Positions 24,796 through 33,128 of a DNA stretch of 62,268 nt are shown one piece after another (position 1 is the first letter of the stretch; each line of letters opens with the position of its first letter). Location of the stretch: positions 1-62,268 of the IMG/VR virus record IMGVR_UViG_3300012927_000093. One strand, written 5' to 3'. The notes beneath the pieces were generated by a model. That model was given only the letters and a program-made list of their open reading frames with translations. It was not told the origin of the DNA and ran no database searches. This DNA comes from a virus. The position numbers and the translations under genes were made by a program.

Positions 24796-25218
24796 CTAAG
24801 CGAACAGCTGGATAGCCAGCTGGAAACCCAAATACACCGTTCCGCCGACCTTGTAATTGCCGTAGCGGCTCGCGGTCAGGACTTCGATGTTGTTGCCGAT
24901 CAGATCCGACAACGCGTCGCCGACGTCCATGGCCTGTAGGCGCTGAAAGAACGGGCCATCTGGGCTGACGTAGTCATCGAGGATGTCCTGCGCCGACTCG
25001 ATGTCCTGGCGGTTGGTGATGATCTCGACCAGGAAGTTGTATTGCGTGAAACCAGGCTGGAACGACTGCTGGTAGTCGGCGTAGTTCTTGCCCTTGTCCG
25101 GCGCGATCCAGGCACACGGCACGTTCGCCGAGTCCGGAATCTTCGGGTAGATCGTCAGGTCGTCGATATTGCCGAGGCGATCCGCCAACGCTTGGCGGAT
25201 CGCCCTGACTTCGCGCAT
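24796..25218 (-). CDS. Tail terminator/head-tail connector
   Basis: 140 residues. The pattern MREVRAIRQALADRLGNIDD, then VPCAWIAPDKGKNYADYQQ and NFLVEIITNRQDIESAQ, followed by DILDDYVSPDGPFFQRL and LGFQLAIQLFA, matches siphovirus tail terminator/minor tail U proteins. It directly precedes the major tail gene in transcription, with a small gene in between. Confidence 0.8.
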   Translation of the reverse strand: MREVRAIRQALADRLGNIDDLTIYPKIPDSANVPCAWIAPDKGKNYADYQQSFQPGFTQYNFLVEIITNRQDIESAQDILDDYVSPDGPFFQRLQAMDVGDALSDLIGNNIEVLTASRYGNYKVGGTVYLGFQLAIQLFA

Positions 25219-25949
25219 CAGGCCACAACCACGTCACGCAGGCCGCGCAGCAGCGCACACGCCATCGGCGAGAGTGAATGCACCACCAGGGAGCTGCGCA
25301 CGCTGCCGTACGCGCCGGTGGCCAGGCCGGTCGTGCCGGCGCTGCCGTTGGTGAAGTCCTTCGACTTGTAGTTGTCGATGGCGATGATCTGACAGGCCTG
25401 CGTGACCTGCGCCGGAACCGACGGCCAACCCCAGTTCGCGGTGATGCGGACCCGAGCACGGGGCATGCGCCCGTACAAGGTCTGCCCGTAGCCACCGCCG
25501 GGATAGCCGAAATAGCCGTTCGCGTAGCCGTATCCGTAGCCGTTGTACGGATAGCTCAGGAACGGGTGCTTACGAGCACCGGGAAAGAACTTCTGCCCGA
25601 CCGCGACCACCCGGTTGAACGGGTAGCCAGCCTGCGGTACCAGCGGCTCCGCCTGCCAATCCGACGCCGACCACAGGGTTTCGAACACCCCGTCGTTGTC
25701 GTCGTCCGTCTCGACCGTCAGCCCGACCGTGGAGGCGTACGCACCGGTCCAGACGTCGCCTGGGTAGTCCGGTGCCAGCACTCGCGCGCTCGGCATGCCC
25801 GACGACCAGAACTGGTCACGGCAATGCGTGTCGATCTGCCGCGACGCTGAAGTGATCGCCAGTTGCAGCAGATCGTCTTTCACGTCGTTCGTGATCTGCA
25901 GAGCGGACTTGAGCTGCGCGACGGTCAGATAGTCCGTGACCGTGGTCAT
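25218..25949 (-). CDS. Head-tail connector (HK97 gp6-like)
   Basis: 243 residues. The N-terminal part (YLTVAQLKSALQITNDVKDD, LLQLAITSASRQIDTHCRD) is the helical adaptor fold of phage head-tail connectors with a typical 'QIDxHCxR' phrase. A Gly/Tyr-rich insert (YPYNGYGYGYANGYFGYPGG) at about 134-153 is unusual and looks disordered. The overlap of one base with the next gene supports coupled expression. Confidence 0.8.
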   Translation of the reverse strand: MTTVTDYLTVAQLKSALQITNDVKDDLLQLAITSASRQIDTHCRDQFWSSGMPSARVLAPDYPGDVWTGAYASTVGLTVETDDDNDGVFETLWSASDWQAEPLVPQAGYPFNRVVAVGQKFFPGARKHPFLSYPYNGYGYGYANGYFGYPGGGYGQTLYGRMPRARVRITANWGWPSVPAQVTQACQIIAIDNYKSKDFTNGSAGTTGLATGAYGSVRSSLVVHSLSPMACALLRGLRDVVVA

Positions 25950-25952
25950 GCG

Positions 25953-26312
25953 TTAGACCAGGTCGCCAGAAGCGACGATCGTGAAGGTCGGGGTGGTGCC
26001 TGTGACCGTCCAGGACAGCCGCGTGTACCGCTCGAGCGGGCTGAACGTCTTGGTCTGCGAGCCGTTCGCGGTGATCGCCGTGTAGCTGGCCTGCGTGGTC
26101 CAGGTGCTGTTGTCCGGGCTCGTCTGGAAGTTGATCGTGATCGACGGAGTGGTGCCGCCCACCGCCGAAGCGGTCACGGTCAGGGCGCGGCAGATTGTCG
26201 CCGAGCCGACATCTACACCGGCGGCCATGTTGCCGGTCGCGGTGATGACGGTGGACGGCAGCTTGAGCGCCTCGGTGTAGACGTAACGGCCGTCCGCACG
26301 CTGGTAAGACAT
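25953..26312 (-). CDS. Head decoration-like beta protein
   Basis: 119 residues: MSYQRADGRYVYTEALKLPS, then VGGTTPSITINFQTSPDNST, an Ig-like beta sequence closely similar in pattern to residues 170-259 of the major tail protein. It is located between the head-tail connector and the small genes that follow the major capsid gene, fitting a capsid or connector decoration protein. Evidence for virion location is by analogy only. Confidence 0.65.
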   Translation of the reverse strand: MSYQRADGRYVYTEALKLPSTVITATGNMAAGVDVGSATICRALTVTASAVGGTTPSITINFQTSPDNSTWTTQASYTAITANGSQTKTFSPLERYTRLSWTVTGTTPTFTIVASGDLV

Positions 26313-26320
26313 GGGAGCTC

Positions 26321-26536
26321 CTAAACGGGGTTCTTGCGGGGACGACCGGGGCGCCGACGCACCTCGGGGGTTTGCATGCGGCGCTCCGGGGTGAGAACCG
26401 TTTCCTGGGTGACGTATTCAGCGATGCCGGCCGACACCCACATTTGCGCCAGCTCGGCCGGCACGTCAGCTTCAGCGCCGTCCGGCAGCATGAAATTGCG
26501 GTTGGAGATCGCGGTCAGCATCCGGACGCGCGGCAC
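26321..26536 (-). CDS. Small basic hypothetical protein
   Basis: 71 residues from GTG 26536; an alternative ATG is at 26521. The C-terminus (RRPGRPRKNPV) contains an AT-hook-like GRPRK core. N-terminal NRNFMLPDGAEADVPAELA resembles small proteins following major capsid genes in actinophages. Function unknown; DNA contact is possible. Confidence 0.6.
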   Translation of the reverse strand: MPRVRMLTAISNRNFMLPDGAEADVPAELAQMWVSAGIAEYVTQETVLTPERRMQTPEVRRRPGRPRKNPV

Positions 26537-26537
26537 G

Positions 26538-26780
26538 TCAGACCTGCGGCTTCGGGATGTAGACGATGATTTCCTCAGGCGGCAACTCGCCCCTGAGGTT
26601 CCACGCGGCCGCCTTGTCGGCGTCCGTGGCGCCTTCCTGGACGAGCAGCCGGAATCCTGGGACCTCGGTGCAGTTGCCCTCAAAGTCGCGGTTCACTGAC
26701 ACGAGGCGAGCCCCGTTGTCCTCATCGAACTCGACCTTGGGCGCGGGAGCGGCCTTGGCCGCCGATTTGCGAACAGCCAT
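26538..26780 (-). CDS. Small hypothetical protein after capsid gene
   Basis: 80 residues: basic N-terminus (MAVRKSAAKAAPAPK), then VNRDFEGNCTEVPGFRLLVQ and a C-terminus PPEEIIVYIPKPQV. It is the first gene after the major capsid gene and its hairpin. Small proteins of this type may be capsid accessory proteins; no motif proves it. Confidence 0.65.
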   Translation of the reverse strand: MAVRKSAAKAAPAPKVEFDEDNGARLVSVNRDFEGNCTEVPGFRLLVQEGATDADKAAAWNLRGELPPEEIIVYIPKPQV

Positions 26781-26807
26781 GACAGCTCCTTATTCAGGTG
26801 GAAACCA

Positions 26808-26842
26808 CGAACACCCCCGCCGGGGAGCAACGGGGGTGTTCG
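26808..26842 (-). terminator. Perfect 12-bp stem hairpin after major capsid gene
   Basis: CGAACACCCCCG (26808-26819) pairs exactly with 26831-26842 around an 11-base loop, 20 bases past the capsid stop codon at 26862. It would reduce read-through so that capsid message exceeds that of the later genes. Confidence 0.75.
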
Positions 26843-26861
26843 TAGGTCAAGCGGGAATCGA

Positions 26862-28148
26862 TCAGCTGTGGTGCTGGAACGCGGCAACCGCGTTGGAGTC
26901 CTGCACGGTCGCGTCCAGGCGGGTGAAGCCCAGGAAGCCGACCTGCAGACTGTCCATGTAGCGCTCGCCGAACCGGACCATGTTCATGTCCAGCACCTGG
27001 CGAACCACGTACGCCCGACGGAAGTCGCCGAACAGGATCGACTTGGCGGACGCGCCCGGAACGGCCATGCCCTGGTCGATGAAGTAGGGCTGGCCGTTGA
27101 TCGTCGGCGCCATGCCCGGCACCGGCACCGGCACCCACAGGGGGTGGCCCTGCGAGTCCTTGATCTTCCGGATGACGGCCAAGGCGGCATCCGCGAACAT
27201 GAACCTGCAGTTCTGCCGGTAAGCCGGGTCCAGGCTGTGCTCGAGGTCGATCAGGTTGTCGTAGGTGATCGACGTCTGGTCGGCACCCGTGACGGCAACG
27301 GTGGCGTTGGTGGCAATACCCAGCGGCTCCGTGGTGCCCGCACCAGTGACCAGCACCGCCGCGACCTTGCGGCCGATGCGGGTGCCCAGGTGATCCGGCA
27401 GCCAGTTGTTCAGGTCGAACACCGAGTCCTGCAGCAGCTGCACAGACACCTTGGCGACGCCGGAGGCGTACAGCCACGCGCCCAGGGTCGCGGTGCCGAA
27501 CGTGAAGTCGGTCATCGTCGGCGCGGTGGCCTCGGGGAGGATCGCACCCAGGTTGCTGGTGTCATCGTTGGTCGGCCACTGCAGCGGGTTGCCGGTCGAG
27601 GTGTTGATGACGTCGGCGTAGGCCAGCAGCCCACCGAAAGCTTTCATCCTCTCGATGATGATCTGCCTATACCCCGGCGGAATCAGGTAACCACCAGCAG
27701 AGCTCGGCGACGTGTTCTGCCCCGCACGTGCTTCCTGGCCGGCGTTCACGTAGTTCGCGGCCAGGAGCTGGCGCTGCTCGGAACGCATGTCCTCCAGGCC
27801 GCCGCGGGCGTACGCCTCGAACGCCCGGGTGTACTCGACGTCGTGCGCGGCCTTGCGCTCCTCGGAGGACTGCTCCGGGGTCTCTGCGGCGCTGCCACCA
27901 CGGGTCTGCACGACCTGGCCGTAGTCCACGGCCTCCACGCTCTGCGCGCGAGCTGCGCGCTTGGCGTCGGCCTCAAGCTCGGTGACCTTCGCTTCGAGCT
28001 CGTCGGCCCGCGCGCTGGCGGTGTCGAAGTTGGTGCGCTGCTCAGCGGACCACTCGCCGGCCTTGTCGGTGTCGGCGATGATCTCGTTCATGCGGTGCGA
28101 GAGCCCCATGAGCTCCTCGCGGTACCGCTTGTTCTGCTCGTTACTCAT
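26862..28148 (-). CDS. Major capsid protein (HK97 fold)
   Basis: 428 residues from ATG 28148 (a GTG at 28172 would add 8). Residues about 1-100 are a charged coiled-coil scaffold segment (DTASARADELEAKVTELEAD); the HK97 core follows, with GGYLIPPGYRQIIIERMKAF, PLQWPTNDDTS, LLQDSVFDLNNWLPDHLGTR and GQPYFIDQGMAVPG, the hallmark strings of this family. Position after portal and protease confirms the assignment. The scaffold segment is expected to be cleaved by the protease encoded next door. Confidence 0.93.
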   Translation of the reverse strand: MSNEQNKRYREELMGLSHRMNEIIADTDKAGEWSAEQRTNFDTASARADELEAKVTELEADAKRAARAQSVEAVDYGQVVQTRGGSAAETPEQSSEERKAAHDVEYTRAFEAYARGGLEDMRSEQRQLLAANYVNAGQEARAGQNTSPSSAGGYLIPPGYRQIIIERMKAFGGLLAYADVINTSTGNPLQWPTNDDTSNLGAILPEATAPTMTDFTFGTATLGAWLYASGVAKVSVQLLQDSVFDLNNWLPDHLGTRIGRKVAAVLVTGAGTTEPLGIATNATVAVTGADQTSITYDNLIDLEHSLDPAYRQNCRFMFADAALAVIRKIKDSQGHPLWVPVPVPGMAPTINGQPYFIDQGMAVPGASAKSILFGDFRRAYVVRQVLDMNMVRFGERYMDSLQVGFLGFTRLDATVQDSNAVAAFQHHS

Positions 28149-28223
28149 GTTGGATCGCGTCCTTTCCGGCACGCCAACAACCCCCGTACGCAGCGCGCAG
28201 GAGGGTCGAAAGGGTTTGGTGGG

Positions 28224-29432
28224 TTAGGCAGCCAGGGTCAGGCGGACCGCGAGAGAGCGGGCCTTCGCCATGGCGGTGTACTGCTCAGCATCAAAGTCCC
28301 GAGTGGACGCGGCCGGCTCGGTGGTCTGCGCTGCTACTTCCAGGTCAAGCGGCTGAGTGGTCTCTCCCGGCTCATCGCTCGACTTGCTCTCATCACTGGA
28401 GATGTCAATACCGAACTTCTTTGCCGCTGCCTGGATCTTCGACTTGATCGAGGCCAGCTGCTCGGAGGTGTACTCGGCGGCGTTCTTCGGCATGTTGATG
28501 TACGACCACGCCGCACGGCAATGGGCCGCACTGTCGAGGGGGTACCGCTTCTTGCCGTCCGCCTGATAGCCCGGGTCGGCGTAGGTGACGTCGCCATAGG
28601 GCTTCTTGGGGTCGCGCTCCTCGAACGGCTCCATCGCGCCGGCATCGGCAACGATCGGGGTGTCCGTGCCGAGCACCTCGCCGGGCATCTTGTTGATCTT
28701 GTCGATGGTGCTCTGCACGATGTGCTGGACGCGCTTCCCGTCCAGGTGCAAATCGACGTGCACCGGCGCCAGCTCCGGGTCATAGCCCAGTAGTGGCCCC
28801 AACTCCGGACGGTGGTGCACCGCGCGGGCGATCGCGTCCACGTCGCCGCGCCGGCGCAGCGCCGGTACCAGCGAGAACCTCAGCCCGGCGTCGGTCTCCT
28901 CGTAGGCGGGGAACGTAACCGCGCTGACCTCGATCAGCTTCACCTCGCGGATGGTGCGCACCTCGACAGCGACCGGATCGCCGCTCGCGGAACGCTCCTC
29001 TTCCTCGGCCCAGTCGTCTTTCATGACCTGGAAGCCGAAGCTCATGCCCCGAATGTTGCCGTTGTCCAAGTTGGCGACCAGGTCGTTGACGTAGGACAGC
29101 CGCTGATCCAGCACCGAATCGGTGTAGAGCCCGCGAGTGTTCTGCGACAAGGTGAGCGTGCCGGCGCTGGCCCGGGACACCACGTGGTAACTGGAGTGGT
29201 CGATCAGGAACCGGGCGTCGGTCTCGCCGAGGGTCTTGGTGAAGGCGCCCGGGGCCACCGACTCGTAAAAACCCACGGTGCGGGGGTTGCCGATCGCGGT
29301 GCGCACGTTGAACAGCGCCGCGTGACCGCCGAACCGCCGCGCATCGGTCCCCGAGGGGTCCGCAACGGTCACACCGGCGTCGGAAAGGACCAGATCACGA
29401 CGCTCTTCACCAGTCGGCAGGCTAGAAAGCAT
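28224..29432 (-). CDS. Prohead protease with C-terminal DUF6582-like domain
   Basis: 402 residues from ATG 29432. Residues about 25-180 give the U35/HK97 protease fold: RRFGGHAALFNVRTAIGNPR, FLIDHSSYHVVSR with candidate catalytic His, and EVKLIEVSAVTFPAYEETDA with candidate Ser. The C-terminal domain (YPLDSAAHCRAAWSYINMPK, EYTSEQLASIKSKIQAAAKK) matches a small domain found fused to many actinophage proteases. It matures the capsid; the gene sits between portal and capsid genes. Confidence 0.9.
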   Translation of the reverse strand: MLSSLPTGEERRDLVLSDAGVTVADPSGTDARRFGGHAALFNVRTAIGNPRTVGFYESVAPGAFTKTLGETDARFLIDHSSYHVVSRASAGTLTLSQNTRGLYTDSVLDQRLSYVNDLVANLDNGNIRGMSFGFQVMKDDWAEEEERSASGDPVAVEVRTIREVKLIEVSAVTFPAYEETDAGLRFSLVPALRRRGDVDAIARAVHHRPELGPLLGYDPELAPVHVDLHLDGKRVQHIVQSTIDKINKMPGEVLGTDTPIVADAGAMEPFEERDPKKPYGDVTYADPGYQADGKKRYPLDSAAHCRAAWSYINMPKNAAEYTSEQLASIKSKIQAAAKKFGIDISSDESKSSDEPGETTQPLDLEVAAQTTEPAASTRDFDAEQYTAMAKARSLAVRLTLAA

Positions 29433-29453
29433 CGCCGATCCTTCCTTCATCTG

Positions 29454-30704
29454 TTATCCACCGTCTGACGGGCCGAGAGACGAGCCGCCGATGACCGGGT
29501 CGGTGCCCATCGGCGCGTTCAGCGGAGTCGGATTGGTGGGCTGCATGTATTCCTGGCCGGCGCCGTTCGGCAGCGGCGGCAGATCCTCATAGGCCCGGAT
29601 CTCGTCCACGTTGAACGCGCCCATTTCCCGCATCACCCGGTAGAACTCGGCACGGGCGATCGAGTCGCCGCGTAGCAGGCTGTCCAGGTCGTAACGGGCC
29701 TTCTGACCAGCGGGTAATAGTTCCTTGGAGATCCGCTGCTCGGCCGGGTTCAGCCAGTTCGGGCCGAGATCGAACTGGTTGAAGCCGCGGGCCTGCTGTT
29801 CAAGACCGCTACCCCACGACGTGGTCTTGTCCGTCTGGTACATCAGGTACGGCGGGATGCCGAAGAACCGCGCGGCCTCTGTGACCTGGAAGTCCCGGGA
29901 CTCGAGCAGCTGCGCATCGTCGGCCGGCATCGTCAAGCTCTGGAACTTTGCGCCCGAGTCGATCACAGCGATCTTGTGCGCGCCGTCGATGCCTGCGAAC
30001 TTCTCCGCCCAGCGGGCCTGCAATGTTTCGGCCTGGGATTGGTCCAGCTCGGCCTCGGTGGACAGCAGGCCGTTGAGCATGTTGCCGGACTTGAACAGTC
30101 GCGCGGCGGTAGCTTCCGCTGCTTGCGACATGCCGATCGCCTGGGCGGCCATCCGGACCGGGGAGATCCCGGCGATGCCGTTGTAGCCGATGCCTGGGAT
30201 GTGCATGACCTCGTTCGGGGTCAGCACGGTCATCGTGCCGTCCAGCTGGGTGATCTTGAAGATCTTCCCGGACGGGTTCTGCGGGATCGCCTTCACCGGC
30301 AGCACCACCACCCGGTCTGGCTGGATCGGGTTCAGGTGATCCAGCTTGCCGCCGCGCTTGTAGACCTTCTGCGAGAAGCAATTGCCCCACAGGCAGCGGT
30401 GCGCGGCCATCAGGCGCCAGTATTCGAGCGGCGTCATGTCCGGGTGCGGGTCGTCCAGGATGGTTCCAGTGACCGGCTTCTTGGTGGTCATGTCGATGGC
30501 GTTCAACGGCAGCGACCCGGCGAGCCCGGAGATGAGGCTGACGGCCCGGTAGACCGCTGACATGTTCATCGCGGTGTACTCGGTGACCGGAACGCCCGAA
30601 TCGGTCGGCTGACCGCCGAACAGGCCCAGAATCGACAGTGAGTTCAGCGGGACGAGCGGGTTTTCCAGGTTCGCCCGACGTTCGCGGAGCTTAAAGAGGC
30701 CCAT
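29454..30704 (-). CDS. Portal protein (HK97 family)
   Basis: 416 residues. Strings characteristic of HK97 portals are present: VTEYTAMNMSAVYRAVSLIS, MTPLEYWRLMAAHRCLWGN, FSQKVYKRGGKLDHLNPIQP, VMHIPGIGYNGIAGISPV and FFGIPPYLMYQTDKTTSWGS. The twelve-subunit ring forms the DNA entry vertex and binds terminase. It follows terL and a 56-residue membrane protein, with a 3-base overlap. Confidence 0.95.
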   Translation of the reverse strand: MGLFKLRERRANLENPLVPLNSLSILGLFGGQPTDSGVPVTEYTAMNMSAVYRAVSLISGLAGSLPLNAIDMTTKKPVTGTILDDPHPDMTPLEYWRLMAAHRCLWGNCFSQKVYKRGGKLDHLNPIQPDRVVVLPVKAIPQNPSGKIFKITQLDGTMTVLTPNEVMHIPGIGYNGIAGISPVRMAAQAIGMSQAAEATAARLFKSGNMLNGLLSTEAELDQSQAETLQARWAEKFAGIDGAHKIAVIDSGAKFQSLTMPADDAQLLESRDFQVTEAARFFGIPPYLMYQTDKTTSWGSGLEQQARGFNQFDLGPNWLNPAEQRISKELLPAGQKARYDLDSLLRGDSIARAEFYRVMREMGAFNVDEIRAYEDLPPLPNGAGQEYMQPTNPTPLNAPMGTDPVIGGSSLGPSDGG

Positions 30705-30874
30705 CAGCGTTGCGCCTGCCGGCGGCCGGTCTCCGCGATCGACCAGCGCTCACAGGCCACCACGACGGCCGCTCCGGCGACCAGGAACGCCGCCGGCACG
30801 TAAATCAGCGCCACACCGGCCACGAACAGGGCCAATCCACCGATTTCGAGGGTCAAAAGGAGCCATTGCGGCAT
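30704..30874 (-). CDS. Small membrane protein between terL and portal
   Basis: 56 residues from ATG 30874 with a GGGAG ribosome site. Two hydrophobic segments (LLLTLEIGGLALFVAGVALI and PAAFLVAGAAVVVACERW) make a two-helix hairpin. The upstream-extended frame is not plausible. A similar tiny two-helix protein is often encoded at this spot in actinophages; its role is unknown. Confidence 0.75.
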   Translation of the reverse strand: MPQWLLLTLEIGGLALFVAGVALIYVPAAFLVAGAAVVVACERWSIAETGRRQAQR

Positions 30875-30888
30875 GCCAGAGGCTCCCT

Positions 30889-32481
30889 TCACCACAAGTT
30901 GGGCACTTTTCGCTTCGCCAGCGACCCGTGTTCGATGGCCCAACCGCGGGCTTCGTAGGCCAAAAGCGCGGCCATGAAGGCCGAAATTGACTGTGCGTGA
31001 GACTTCTTGACGATGCGTTGGTAGTGCTCAGGCTGCCCAGGGACCCGTTCCTCAGCCGTGGAACGCCGCTTTCCGTTGGCCAAAGCGGCCCCAGCGGCGT
31101 GCATAGTGAGGATTTCGGTGCCGTCATGGGTCAGTTCGTCGCCCCGATGGGCGGTTTGGAACCGCTCCACCAGCTGATCCATGCGCAACTCGGAGTTGGT
31201 CCACAGTTCGTAGACCTTTTTCGGGTACTGGCCGTCCCAGCCGTTGACCTCGGTCTGCCAGCCGCTCGGCGTGCAGAAAAACGCCTCAACCTCGTACGCC
31301 TTGAACACGTCCCGGACGACTTGGTCGACCTCGTCGCGCGGAACGGTCCATTCGTCCTCGCCCGGGGCCCGTTCCCACGACCGGAGGTGGAAAATGTGCC
31401 CGTCGGAGAGCCTGGAGGCGCACAAACTGGTCGCATCCCGGTTCTGGGAGCCGTGGAAGCCCAGCGCGATCTTGTCTCGGGGCCGCAACCGCTCCCCGGG
31501 GCGGGCTTGGGCGTCCCACAGGATCATGTCGACGGCGTCGCGCGAGCCGACTGACACTTCGTTGAGGTAGTAGCGGCGAACTTCGCCCTCGGAGTGCGCC
31601 GGGTTCTGCACTTCCTTGGCGATACGGCTCAACCGGACCCAGCCGCCGCGTTCGGTAGCGCTGTCGCCGTATACGTAGGCCAGTTCAGCCATCAGTTCGG
31701 CGTCGTCCATCAGGTTCACGCGCCGACGAGGCGGCCGATAGTCCACATAGACATACCGATCGGCCGCTTCGTAGGTCCGCTGCGCCACCGAGCGCTCACT
31801 CGGGTCGTATGCGTTGCTGATCTCGATCCAGCGACCATCCATGCCGCCCAAGTTCCGCTTGAGCGTGCGTGCAAGCTTGAGTCCGCCACTGGTTTCGGTC
31901 ATCAGCTGGGTCTCGGTCATGCTCACGAACGTCACCCGGGCGCCCTGGCGAGCTCGTGAGGACGCCGTAACCGGCTCAATCCGCCCGTTGCCCGGCAGGT
32001 TGATGCGGGTCTCCCCTGGATCCAGGCCCGGAGTGCTCTGCAGTGGGCCCTCGCGCAGCATCGTGAGCAGCGGCCGGAACGTGTTGCCGGTCTGCTCCTC
32101 AGCGTTACCCGCGCACTGGATCCACGGGGTGGGCCACGGACGCCCTACCGGCTCGCCAGCGGCGTCCCAACCGGCGAAGCGCACCGGTCCGAGCGCCTCG
32201 GCGCAGATGATCGCCGCCGCGAACGGGTCCTTTCCCCATTTCTGCGGCCTGACCAGCAACGCACCGGAGAACCGGAACGCGTCCGACCCCTCGCCGTCGC
32301 GTGCATTCGGTACCAGCCGGTAGGCGTGCAGCAGGTGCATGTACTGCTCGTCGGTCAGGATGTACGGCTCGCCCATCCGCTCACCGTCGGGGATGATCAC
32401 GTTATCTTCGATAAAGGCTGCGACAGCGTGCCCCAAAGACGGCCAGCGGTCGCCGTCCGGGTCTGGCCCACGCCACGGCAT
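30889..32481 (-). CDS. Terminase large subunit (first set)
   Basis: 530 residues. The N-terminal ATPase has an unusual Walker-A-type string LLVRPQKWGKDPFAAAII (about 76-92) seen in actinophage terminases; a later YVYVDYRPPRRR and LGFHGSQNRDATSLCA (nuclease-type Asp) segment belong to the C-terminal nuclease. It would cut and translocate DNA into the head with TerS (35331-35771). Between it and terS, three unrelated genes are inserted, which is unusual. Confidence 0.9.
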   Translation of the reverse strand: MPWRGPDPDGDRWPSLGHAVAAFIEDNVIIPDGERMGEPYILTDEQYMHLLHAYRLVPNARDGEGSDAFRFSGALLVRPQKWGKDPFAAAIICAEALGPVRFAGWDAAGEPVGRPWPTPWIQCAGNAEEQTGNTFRPLLTMLREGPLQSTPGLDPGETRINLPGNGRIEPVTASSRARQGARVTFVSMTETQLMTETSGGLKLARTLKRNLGGMDGRWIEISNAYDPSERSVAQRTYEAADRYVYVDYRPPRRRVNLMDDAELMAELAYVYGDSATERGGWVRLSRIAKEVQNPAHSEGEVRRYYLNEVSVGSRDAVDMILWDAQARPGERLRPRDKIALGFHGSQNRDATSLCASRLSDGHIFHLRSWERAPGEDEWTVPRDEVDQVVRDVFKAYEVEAFFCTPSGWQTEVNGWDGQYPKKVYELWTNSELRMDQLVERFQTAHRGDELTHDGTEILTMHAAGAALANGKRRSTAEERVPGQPEHYQRIVKKSHAQSISAFMAALLAYEARGWAIEHGSLAKRKVPNLW

Positions 32482-32484
32482 GGC

Positions 32485-32766
32485 TTATGGGTAGACCGTG
32501 AAGGTGCTGGCTAGCTTCGCGGCCGTGTACTGCGCCCACTGGCCGTTGTTGTAGCCGACGTAGCTGCCGGTCGGGACCGTGAACACGGTGCTGTTGTTCG
32601 AGATCACCACCGCGTTGGTGGTCTCGCCGGACAGCGTGTCGGCGACGACCTGGATGTTGAGCGCCGGGTACGCCGCGATCAGCGCGGTCTGCAGGGCGCT
32701 GACCGTGCTGGAGTACTGCGTGAAGGTCAGCAGCGGGGACAGGTTGACGGTAGGCAGATACGTCAC
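32485..32766 (-). CDS. Small hypothetical virion protein
   Basis: 93 residues from GTG 32766: beta- and Thr/Ser-rich (VVADTLSGETTNAVVISNN, YNNGQWAQYTAAKLASTFTV). It is packed between terL (3 bases) and a gene of unknown function. Likely a virion or decoration protein by composition; no family recognised. Confidence 0.6.
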   Translation of the reverse strand: MTYLPTVNLSPLLTFTQYSSTVSALQTALIAAYPALNIQVVADTLSGETTNAVVISNNSTVFTVPTGSYVGYNNGQWAQYTAAKLASTFTVYP

Positions 32767-32774
32767 AACAACTC

Positions 32775-33128
32775 CTACGGGACGGGAAACGGATCGGGCA
32801 CACGAGAACCCAGGTTGATCTCACGGTGGACGGTGATCTGCTCCCCGTCGCGTTCGCCGTACTCAAGCCATATGATCTTGTTGACGATGTCGGTGCCAGC
32901 TTCGCCTTGGCGCTCCACCCAGTGCGTCAGCAGCACTTCGGCCGGGTCGATGCCGTGCGCGGAGAACCAGTCCTGCCAGAGCTGCACATGCCCGGCTGAC
33001 TCGTGGTTGATGTCCTCGCGGAAGTAGTCCCGCACGTGGTAGTGGCCGTCTTCGGTGCAACCGTGGTCGGGACCACGGGCGCTCTGCGGGCAGCGGCGTA
33101 GCTGGGAACCACGCTTACGGTGTTCCAT
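32775..33128 (-). CDS. Hypothetical protein near spike gene
   Basis: 117 residues, with Cys13 and Cys25 and a His-rich part (CTEDGHYHVRDYFREDINHES), and a later ERDGEQITVHREINLG. It overlaps the 3' end of the spike gene by 14 bases. Metal binding is possible from the Cys/His pattern. No known family. Confidence 0.6.
   Translation of the reverse strand: MEHRKRGSQLRRCPQSARGPDHGCTEDGHYHVRDYFREDINHESAGHVQLWQDWFSAHGIDPAEVLLTHWVERQGEAGTDIVNKIIWLEYGERDGEQITVHREINLGSRVPDPFPVP

Noticed and set aside
26868-28793. Plus-strand 641-codon frame opposite the capsid and protease genes
   Set aside because: No recognisable domain and complete overlap with two certain structural genes; high-GC shadow.
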